DNA from: a virus
DNA: 41,263 nucleotides
Direction: 5' to 3' (one strand)
Virus record (IMG/VR): IMGVR_UViG_3300017733_000012
Span: 1 to 41,263 of that record
Below the pieces are notes generated by a model. That model made no database searches. It had not been told where the DNA came from and saw only the letters and a list, made by a program, of their open reading frames with translations. Positions 24,538 to 30,048 of this stretch are shown one piece after another. Within the stretch, counting starts at the first letter, position 1, and every line of letters starts with the position of its first letter. The translations under genes and the position numbers were made by a program.

Positions 24538-25456
24538 GAAGTATCGACCTAACAAAGTCAAAGATTGTATCCTACCAGATACAACACGTAATGTCTTTCA
24601 AGGTTTTGTTGAACAAGGAGAACTACCTAACTTGCTATTGAGTGGTACAGCAGGAGTGGGTAAGACCACTATTGCTAAGGCAATGTGTGAAGAGATAGGA
24701 GCATCATACATTGTCATCAATGGATCTGACGAAGGTCGTTTTCTAGACACAGTTAGAAATCGTGTAAGACAGTTTGCTACAACTGTATCATTGACATCAG
24801 GTGCATCACATAAAGTTGTTATCATTGACGAAGCAGATAACACTACTAACGATGTACAACTGTCATTGAGAACTGCTGTAGAAGAGTTTCATAACAACTG
24901 TCGTTTTATATTCACATGTAATTTTATCAATAAGATTATTGAACCATTACATTCTAGATGTACAGTTGTAGATTTCAGAATCAAACCTGAGCAATCAACA
25001 CAATTACAAGGAGAGTTCTTTGTAAGGTTGAGAAGTATACTCACAAAAGAAAAGGTTGAGTATGATGATAAAGTTTTAGCAAAACTTATCAAAAGATATT
25101 ATCCAGATTGGCGAAGACTTATAAATGAATGTCAACGCTATGCTGCTACAGGTGCTATTACATCTGCAATTCTTGTTGATGTTGCTGATGTAAATTTAGA
25201 TACTTTACTATCATCACTTAAGAAAAAAGAATTTACTACAGTAAAGAGTTGGGTAGTACAACATATGGATAATGATCCCACCATGGTCATGCGTAAGATC
25301 TATGATAGTTTGTATGGTGTATTGAAACCCGCATCTATACCAGAGGCAGTTTTAATTATTGCAAAGTATATGAACAGTATCCCTATTGTTCCTGACCAAG
25401 AAATAAATTTGTTAGCATGTCTCACAGAAATCATGATGAGTTGTGAATTCAAATGA
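24512..25456 (+). CDS. gp44: Clamp loader large subunit gp44
   Basis: AAA+ ATPase that with gp62 opens and loads the gp45 clamp. The 314 residues (T4 319) show the N-terminal EKYRP motif, Walker A GTAGVGKT (45-52), Walker B VVIIDEAD (102-109) and the SRC arginine-finger motif (148-150). The C-terminal collar is helical. It overlaps the upstream oxygenase gene by 26 bases and the downstream nuclease gene by 4 (ATGA). Confidence 0.96.
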   Translation: MSKEFLWVEKYRPNKVKDCILPDTTRNVFQGFVEQGELPNLLLSGTAGVGKTTIAKAMCEEIGASYIVINGSDEGRFLDTVRNRVRQFATTVSLTSGASHKVVIIDEADNTTNDVQLSLRTAVEEFHNNCRFIFTCNFINKIIEPLHSRCTVVDFRIKPEQSTQLQGEFFVRLRSILTKEKVEYDDKVLAKLIKRYYPDWRRLINECQRYAATGAITSAILVDVADVNLDTLLSSLKKKEFTTVKSWVVQHMDNDPTMVMRKIYDSLYGVLKPASIPEAVLIIAKYMNSIPIVPDQEINLLACLTEIMMSCEFK

Positions 25457-25818
25457 AGATCTGTAGAACATGTAAAAAAGAAAAGGAGGACATTGCCTTT
25501 GAAATAACAACTGTTACAGCAAAGAAAACATATCGTCATGGTATGTGTTATGAATGCAGAAAGGTTGTTAGGAAGGTAGAGAGAGACCTAAAGAAAATAC
25601 ATGGTAAAACAAAACCTTTAGGAACTCCATGTGATTGTTGTGGTAGGACAGATCTACAATTAGTTTTAGATCATTGTCATGAAACAGGAAAACTACGTGG
25701 ATTTTTATGTAAAGTATGTAATACTAGTATAGGTGCACTAGGTGATAATCTAGAAGGCATTGAACGAGCAAGAAATTATTTGGTTGAAGCAATTATTTGG
25801 GAGGGTAAGAAACCATGA
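25453..25818 (+). CDS. Endonuclease VII-like HNH nuclease with extra zinc ribbon
   Basis: A 121-residue protein. An N-terminal Cys4 ribbon (CRTC at 4-7, CYEC at 32-35) precedes a recombination endonuclease VII core: Cys60 and Cys63, D73-H74 in LDHCHETGKLRG, Cys86 and Cys89 followed by N90 (CKVCN). These match the zinc ligands, Asp-His catalytic pair and Asn of T4 gp49, which resolves branched DNA before packaging. T4 gp49 is 157 residues; the C-terminal resolvase-dimer half is short here, so junction specificity may differ. The Cys ribbon resembles the 76-residue protein at 1876-2106. Free-standing homing nuclease is an alternative. Confidence 0.85.
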   Translation: MKICRTCKKEKEDIAFEITTVTAKKTYRHGMCYECRKVVRKVERDLKKIHGKTKPLGTPCDCCGRTDLQLVLDHCHETGKLRGFLCKVCNTSIGALGDNLEGIERARNYLVEAIIWEGKKP

Positions 25819-25898
25819 ATCACATTGGATTGGAAGTTGTATTTTGGACAGTGTTATCAGTATATCTCCTTGCTAAACTTGGAGTATTCAGAAAATGA
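25815..25898 (+). CDS. 27-residue single-helix membrane micro-protein
   Basis: ATG at 25815 overlaps the nuclease stop (ATGA) and its own TGA overlaps the Dam methylase start (ATGA). The 27 residues (N-terminal half MNHIGLEVVFWTVLSV) form almost entirely one hydrophobic helix ending in a basic FRK. The double 4-base overlap is the main evidence that it is translated, perhaps chiefly as a coupling element. Function unknown. Confidence 0.55.
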   Translation: MNHIGLEVVFWTVLSVYLLAKLGVFRK

Positions 25899-26737
25899 AA
25901 ACAAAGAGTTTAAAGTCATATAAAACACCACTAAGATATCCTGGTGGTAAGTCTAGAGCATTGAGTAAACTGTTTCAGTTTATTCCTGATCTAAAAGACT
26001 ATACAGAATTTCGTGAACCATTTTTAGGCGGTGGTTCTGTAGCAATAGAGATAGGTAAAAGGTATCCACACATAGACATATGGGTCAATGATCTATATGA
26101 ACCATTGTATAATTTCTGGAAAGTATTGCAATCAGATGGTCAGAAACTTAGAGACATATTGATACAACTCAAACAAAGACACTCAGATCCATCGTCTGCT
26201 AAACAATTATTTTTAGATGCTAAAGATTACCTAGCAAAACCAGTAGGAAATAAAATTGATCGTGCTGTATCATTCTATGTTGTAAACAAATGTTCTTTCA
26301 GTGGATTGACAGAGAGTAGTGCATTTTCTAAACAAGCATCGGAAAGTAATTTTTCAATGAATGGTATTGAAAAACTTCCAGAGTATTCTTTGATGATTAA
26401 GAAATGGAAGATAACTAATCTATCATATGAACAGATGTTATCTGATAAAGAAGGAACTTACATATACTTAGATCCACCATATGAAATTAAATCTAATTTG
26501 TATGGTAGAAAAGGAGATATGCATAAAGGATTTAACCATGATGAGTTTGCAACTATATGCGACAAGTCTACATCTCCTATGTTAATATCATATAACTCAT
26601 CACAGTTAATTAGAGATAGGTTTGATGGGTGGACAGTTGCAGAATTTGCACACACTTACACCATGAGGTCTACAGGATGCTATAATAAAGAACAAGCATC
26701 CAGAAAAGAATTAGTTTTATTTAATTATGAAATGTGA
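25895..26737 (+). CDS. dam: DNA adenine methyltransferase (Dam, D12 class)
   Basis: N6-adenine methyltransferase of 280 residues. The SAM-binding motif appears as LRYPGGKSRA (13-22), the FREPFLGGGSVAIEIG block follows, and the catalytic DPPY is at 193-196 (YLDPPYEI). The class predicts GATC-type recognition, and GATC is frequent in this window, so the phage genome would be heavily modified rather than depleted of sites. It lies between gp44 and gp62 in an operon of overlapping genes. Confidence 0.92.
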   Translation: MKTKSLKSYKTPLRYPGGKSRALSKLFQFIPDLKDYTEFREPFLGGGSVAIEIGKRYPHIDIWVNDLYEPLYNFWKVLQSDGQKLRDILIQLKQRHSDPSSAKQLFLDAKDYLAKPVGNKIDRAVSFYVVNKCSFSGLTESSAFSKQASESNFSMNGIEKLPEYSLMIKKWKITNLSYEQMLSDKEGTYIYLDPPYEIKSNLYGRKGDMHKGFNHDEFATICDKSTSPMLISYNSSQLIRDRFDGWTVAEFAHTYTMRSTGCYNKEQASRKELVLFNYEM

Positions 26738-26864
26738 AGTAACCCTATACAAAGCAGGAACTGTCTTCAAAGAAGAAGTGATTGCTAAAGACTATCAAGA
26801 CGCACGTCAAGTTGCTCTTGCTAGAAACCCTAACGCTAGAGTTGTTGGGGTAAATGCTAAGTAA
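26727..26864 (+). CDS. Small conserved-looking protein, 45 aa
   Basis: Overlaps the Dam stop by 11 bases and encodes 45 residues beginning MKCEVTLYKAGTVFKEEVIA and ending NARVVGVNAK. The sequence reads as strand-strand-helix-strand. I recall near-identical small proteins in many cyanomyoviruses, so it is probably a real conserved gene; no function is known to me. Its stop overlaps the next ATG region. Confidence 0.7.
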   Translation: MKCEVTLYKAGTVFKEEVIAKDYQDARQVALARNPNARVVGVNAK

Positions 26865-27084
26865 ATTTTGGAAGATATGGAAGTATGCACTAGGATCATT
26901 TAACGACGAGACAACTAAAAGATATGATGATATAATATGCATTATCAGATCCTTTATCTTCATACAGTTAGTAATTACTAACTGTTTTATTATTGCAGGA
27001 AATATACGACACTGGAACGACAATGTACCAACTGAAAGACTACCTATACAGCATCAACCAATCAAAGAAAAACATATTAGTTGA
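26854..27084 (+). CDS. Small membrane protein overlapping gp62
   Basis: A 76-residue protein with polar N-terminus (FNDETTKRYDD), a membrane segment about residues 28-50 (IICIIRSFIFIQLVITNCFI) and a polar tail. It overlaps the preceding 45-residue gene by 11 bases and runs 62 bases into gp62 in another frame, which is longer than other overlaps here. The long overlap could mean regulation of gp62 synthesis or simply an extended tail. Function unknown. Confidence 0.65.
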   Translation: MLSKFWKIWKYALGSFNDETTKRYDDIICIIRSFIFIQLVITNCFIIAGNIRHWNDNVPTERLPIQHQPIKEKHIS

Positions 27085-27412
27085 TGACATTGATGCGGAA
27101 AAGAAATATCCGACATATATTATTAACAGATGTCTAAGTTCCTTTACTGACACTGTGTTGTTTGCTAATGAGATGAACAAGAACCCTCATCTACCAAAGC
27201 GTTTGCAGTATGACTTTTATATAAATAGTGTGAAACCTAGGAAGAGATTCTCTCCTTGGGCAAAGAAAGATTCTATTGACTATCTTGAGATCGTAAAAGA
27301 GTATTATGGTTATAATGACGATAAGGCACTCCAAGCACTCAGAATTCTCACCAAGAATCAACTAGATTATATCAAAAAAGCATTAAGCAAAGGTGGCAAA
27401 CATGAACGGTGA
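27023..27412 (+). CDS. gp62: Clamp loader small subunit gp62
   Basis: Partner of gp44 in the clamp loader. With ATG 27023 it is 129 residues (T4 187), beginning MYQLKDYLYSINQSKKNIL. The segment YIINRCLSSFTDTVLFANEM and LQYDFYINSVKPRKRFSPW are typical of T4-like gp62. A TTG start at 26993 would add ten residues without family support. Marine T4-like phages have a short gp62 like this one. It overlaps regA by 11 bases. Confidence 0.92.
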   Translation: MYQLKDYLYSINQSKKNILVDDIDAEKKYPTYIINRCLSSFTDTVLFANEMNKNPHLPKRLQYDFYINSVKPRKRFSPWAKKDSIDYLEIVKEYYGYNDDKALQALRILTKNQLDYIKKALSKGGKHER

Positions 27413-27830
27413 ACTTGAGATTCAATGGAAGCAATCTGATATGGTTGAAGTCACATTGAACGAACCAGATGATTTCTTGAAAGTTCGTGAGACATTAACA
27501 CGCATAGGTGTAGCATCAAGAAAAGAGAAAAAGATATATCAATCCTGTCACATACTTCACAAACAGGGTAAGTATTATATCGTACACTTCAAAGAATTAT
27601 TTGCATTAGACGGAAAGAATACTAATTTATCATTAAACGATATTCAACGCAGGAATAGAATCGTGCAATTGTTATTAGATTGGGGATTAGTAACTACCAA
27701 TATTGTTAGCAAAGATAAGATATCAGATCTTGCTCCATTAAATCAAATCAAAGTATTAAGTTTCAAGGAAAAGAATGAATGGACGTTAGAATCCAAGTAT
27801 AATATAGGGAGAAAGAAACAAGAACCTTAA
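27402..27830 (+). CDS. regA: Translational repressor RegA
   Basis: RNA-binding protein that represses translation of early T4 genes by binding their initiation regions. With ATG 27402 it is 142 residues (T4 122). EVTLNEPDDFLKVRETLTRI, YQSCHILHKQGKYYIVHFKE and the C-terminal LSFKEKNEWTLESKYNIG match T4 RegA closely. The usual neighbour order gp44-gp62-regA-gp43 is kept, though hsp20, an oxygenase and three Sm-like genes now separate it from gp43. Confidence 0.95.
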   Translation: MNGELEIQWKQSDMVEVTLNEPDDFLKVRETLTRIGVASRKEKKIYQSCHILHKQGKYYIVHFKELFALDGKNTNLSLNDIQRRNRIVQLLLDWGLVTTNIVSKDKISDLAPLNQIKVLSFKEKNEWTLESKYNIGRKKQEP

Positions 27831-28003
27831 TGAAATATCATCTCTACGACGAACAGGAAAGACATCAAGGCAAGTTTAATTCTATTGAGGAATTAAGAAC
27901 GTTCTTATGTGATAGGAAGTATGATGTCAATTGTGACAAGGACATAGGTTGTACATTTGATTACATAAAACACATTAGATGGTTCTTTGAAATAGAAGAG
28001 TAG
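27830..28003 (+). CDS. Small protein, 57 aa, after regA
   Basis: Starts on a TAATG overlap with regA and encodes 57 residues (MKYHLYDEQERHQGKFNSIE to IRWFFEIEE). Two Cys around residues 35-41 and an aromatic C-terminus. It is the last gene before the tandem terminator. Function unknown. Confidence 0.65.
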   Translation: MKYHLYDEQERHQGKFNSIEELRTFLCDRKYDVNCDKDIGCTFDYIKHIRWFFEIEE

Positions 28004-28020
28004 AAACCGTAACGGTTTTT
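28004..28020 (+). terminator. First of tandem terminators after regA operon
   Basis: AAACCG (28004-28009) and CGGTTT (28013-28018) form a 6-bp stem with a TAA loop, ending in five T in all. It begins directly after the stop codon of the 57-residue gene. Confidence 0.65.
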
Positions 28021-28045
28021 GGGGGTTTGCACACCTCCTTTTTTT
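28021..28045 (+). terminator. Second of tandem terminators
   Basis: GGGGGT (28021-28026) pairs with ACCTCC (28033-28038), with one G-T wobble and a TTGCAC loop, followed by seven T (28039-28045). It closes the clamp-loader/regA operon. Confidence 0.8.
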
Positions 28046-28055
28046 GTGCTACAAT
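28027..28055 (+). promoter_or_regulatory. Possible sigma70 promoter for hsp20 operon
   Basis: TACAAT (28050-28055, 5 of 6 to TATAAT) follows TTGCAC (28027-28032, 3 of 6 to TTGACA) at a 17-base spacing. A second AT-rich -10 candidate, TATAAA, is at 28056-28061. A promoter is expected here because two terminators precede and a 60-base leader with a strong ribosome binding site follows. Confidence 0.5.
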
Positions 28056-28117
28056 TATAAAATATTAATGTGATGCCGAAAGGGTCACTTAATTTACGTC
28101 GCTTTACGGAGGACACA

Positions 28118-28519
28118 ATGGTAAACTATACATGGGAGCAATTTACTCCATTCACACTAGGACTCGATGAAACATTCAGCAGACTTGAAACTTTTGCAGG
28201 AACAGGAACAAACTATCCTCCTTACAACATCTATAATGGATCTGATTCTAGAACCATATTGGAGGTGGCTCTTGCAGGATTTTCGCAAGGGGACATTTCT
28301 GTAGAAACTGAAAGGAATGTTTTAACGATCTCAGCAGACAAATCTTCTAAGGAAGAAAAGAAGTATTCATACAAAGGAATATCTCACAAGAACTTTTCAC
28401 GTAACTGGCAACTGGCGGATGATGTAGAGGTTGAATCAGTAGATTTTAAAGATGGACTTCTCACAATAAAATTGATGAAAGAACTACCAGAGAAACAAAA
28501 ACGTCAGAAACATTTTTAA
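28118..28519 (+). CDS. Small heat-shock protein Hsp20
   Basis: ATP-independent chaperone that holds unfolded proteins. The ATG at 28118 has an excellent Shine-Dalgarno CGGAGGA (28107-28113), so the 133-residue form is preferred over an upstream in-frame start at 28070. The alpha-crystallin domain spans about 45-125: YPPYNIYNGSDSRTILEVAL, AGFSQGDISVETERNVLTIS and DGLLTIKLMKELP. The C-terminal I-x-I anchor is absent, leaving a basic tail. Hsp20 is a regular cyanomyovirus gene, possibly protecting host or virion proteins in infection. It leads the hsp20-oxygenase-Sm-like-gp43 unit. Confidence 0.92.
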   Translation: MVNYTWEQFTPFTLGLDETFSRLETFAGTGTNYPPYNIYNGSDSRTILEVALAGFSQGDISVETERNVLTISADKSSKEEKKYSYKGISHKNFSRNWQLADDVEVESVDFKDGLLTIKLMKELPEKQKRQKHF

Positions 28520-29094
28520 TGTTATATAATTTTCCTTCTAACTTTGTTTTTTATACCAAAGTTAAAGACCATGAACAATTAAAGAAAAAGTTATTACCTC
28601 AGATATATGCTAATGAATCTGGTATCACATATAAAGGTGAGTATCAAGATTCAATAACAAACTATTTTGAGGAGAACAACATTCTTCTTGACATGGAGGA
28701 GGAAATATATCATAATGTAGTATGGGATCCATTCAACCAAATGTTGGAGGATCCCAATTTGAATATCGTTCATAGACCACAGGAATCAAAACTGCAGTCT
28801 ATGTGGTATAATGTCTATCGTGATGGTAAGTGTTGGCATAAGACACATACACATCCGTCGTCTACATTCTCTGGCATATATCTCCTACATCTAGAAGGAG
28901 AGAATGGCACAGTGTTTACTCAACTTGGACATCAATTGTTTGAGATGAACTACAACACAAAAAACAATGTAGAGGGAGAGGTGATTATATTTCCATCATC
29001 TCTACCACATAGTGTGGTGTCTTTTGGAACTCATAAGGTTTCTATTTCATTTAACATTATGTCTAGAAATGAAAAGTATGGAAATATATTTTGA
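28519..29094 (+). CDS. Putative 2OG-Fe(II) oxygenase (copy 2)
   Basis: A 191-residue paralogue of the oxygenase at 23914-24537. The iron site reads H110-T-H112 in HKTHTHPSSTFSGIYLL, with distal H164 (SLPHSV) and K173 in KVSISFNIM where Arg usually binds 2-oxoglutarate. It overlaps the hsp20 stop by one base, so it is co-translated with the chaperone. The two copies share domain order but little identity outside the motifs, so the substrates probably differ. Target unknown. Confidence 0.8.
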   Translation: MLYNFPSNFVFYTKVKDHEQLKKKLLPQIYANESGITYKGEYQDSITNYFEENNILLDMEEEIYHNVVWDPFNQMLEDPNLNIVHRPQESKLQSMWYNVYRDGKCWHKTHTHPSSTFSGIYLLHLEGENGTVFTQLGHQLFEMNYNTKNNVEGEVIIFPSSLPHSVVSFGTHKVSISFNIMSRNEKYGNIF

Positions 29095-29119
29095 CAAATT
29101 TAATTTTAGGTGCTAGAAT
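29091..29119 (+). promoter_or_regulatory. Near-consensus sigma70 promoter at the first tandem Sm-like gene
   Basis: TTGACA (29091-29096, exact) is followed at 17 bases by TAGAAT (29114-29119, 5 of 6) with an extended TGC immediately before it. The -35 overlaps the oxygenase stop codon. RNA would begin around 29126, just inside the ATG at 29120, so it may serve 29445 and gp43 more than the first gene, or a start a few bases upstream gives a near-leaderless mRNA. Confidence 0.65.
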
Positions 29120-29452
29120 ATGGCTGTATCTGTTGTCACCTTTAAAACAGGTGATCGTGTTATTACAGAATTAAAAGAGATCTTTGATGAAGAAGGAGAC
29201 AACAAAAAAGGAGTCTGTCTTCTCATGGAAGAACCATATATTTTAACTCTTGATGGTAGCACACCACAGTATCTTACTGAACAATCTGGTATGGAATATC
29301 AGGTAAGGTTTAGTAAATGGAATCCTTACTCTCCCGATTGGCAGTTTAAGATTCCGTATGATTGTGTTATGACAATCAGTAGTCCAGAAAAAGGATTACA
29401 AGATGCTTATGAAAAGAAACTTCAAGAAAAAAAGGAACTAACAAATGAATGA
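29120..29452 (+). CDS. Sm-like beta-barrel protein (paralogue 2 of 4)
   Basis: A 110-residue protein: VVTFKTGDRVITELKEIFDE, a MEEPYILTL strand, the aromatic segment RFSKWNPYSPDWQFKIP, then DCVMTISSPEKGLQDAYEKK and a Lys/Glu tail. Order and spacing match the proteins at 13217, 29445 and 29791. This short-barrel pattern is like Sm/LSM or SH3 folds; RNA binding is plausible but unproved. It overlaps the next paralogue by 8 bases. Confidence 0.7.
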   Translation: MAVSVVTFKTGDRVITELKEIFDEEGDNKKGVCLLMEEPYILTLDGSTPQYLTEQSGMEYQVRFSKWNPYSPDWQFKIPYDCVMTISSPEKGLQDAYEKKLQEKKELTNE

Positions 29453-29825
29453 AGAATTGATTACTAATCATAATATGAGAATCGTTAGTCTTACAACCTC
29501 AGAACGTGTTCTGTGTTTGTTTGGTGAGATTAAAGGTGATGATGATAAGGTAGCAGGGTATAGAATGGTGTATCCATATCTACTTACTCTTGGAGAACTA
29601 AATGAGGATGGAACTATTCCTATTAACTATTCTAGATGGTGTCCATATTCTCCTATTGAAGATCATAGAATTAGTGGTGAGCATATTATTAGTGTCGTAT
29701 ATCCTGATAATAATATTGTCAAGAATTATGCTGACAGACTAAAAGAGATTGGTCTAAAGGATGAACAAATTTTCTACGAGGTAAAGGAAGATGGAGATAG
29801 CAGCGAATCTACTGCGACTGAGTAA
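29445..29825 (+). CDS. Sm-like beta-barrel protein (paralogue 3 of 4)
   Basis: A 126-residue paralogue: MRIVSLTTSERVLCLFGEIK, a VYPYLLTLGEL strand, INYSRWCPYSPIEDHRISG, then HIISVVYPDNNIVKNYADRL. The shared RWxPYSP segment makes the relation to the preceding gene plain. The C-terminal 25 residues are acidic and Ser-rich. It overlaps its successor by 35 bases, an unusually long overlap for this window. Confidence 0.7.
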   Translation: MNEELITNHNMRIVSLTTSERVLCLFGEIKGDDDKVAGYRMVYPYLLTLGELNEDGTIPINYSRWCPYSPIEDHRISGEHIISVVYPDNNIVKNYADRLKEIGLKDEQIFYEVKEDGDSSESTATE

Positions 29826-30048
29826 TGAATGGATAGTTGCCCAAGTTGATGAAGTAGAAGGTGAGACACTACCTGGTGATCCTGACTGTGTACTTCGTCA
29901 ACCTTTTATGGTAGACTATGAAGGTAACCTAAGTCAGTGGCCTAAGAACTCTGATGATCGTGAGGTAGTAGTCAGGTCAACTGACATTACTACCATTGTA
30001 AGTCCTAGTAAGGATCTACTTGCAAACTATATTAAATCCCTTGAATGA
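29791..30048 (+). CDS. Sm-like beta-barrel protein (paralogue 4 of 4)
   Basis: The shortest paralogue, 85 residues: LLRLSNEWIVAQVDEVEGE, VLRQPFMVDYEGNLSQWPKN, then STDITTIVSPSKDLLANYIK. The IVSP strand and Tyr helix end as in the other three, but the RWxPYSP segment is reduced to QWP. It is coupled to the DNA polymerase gene by an ATGA overlap, so it could affect polymerase translation or act with it. Confidence 0.65.
   Translation: MEIAANLLRLSNEWIVAQVDEVEGETLPGDPDCVLRQPFMVDYEGNLSQWPKNSDDREVVVRSTDITTIVSPSKDLLANYIKSLE

Noticed and set aside
27220-27227. Exact TATAAATA late-promoter sequence
   Set aside because: It is inside gp62 (codons for Tyr-Ile-Asn), with no gene start 20-45 bases downstream.
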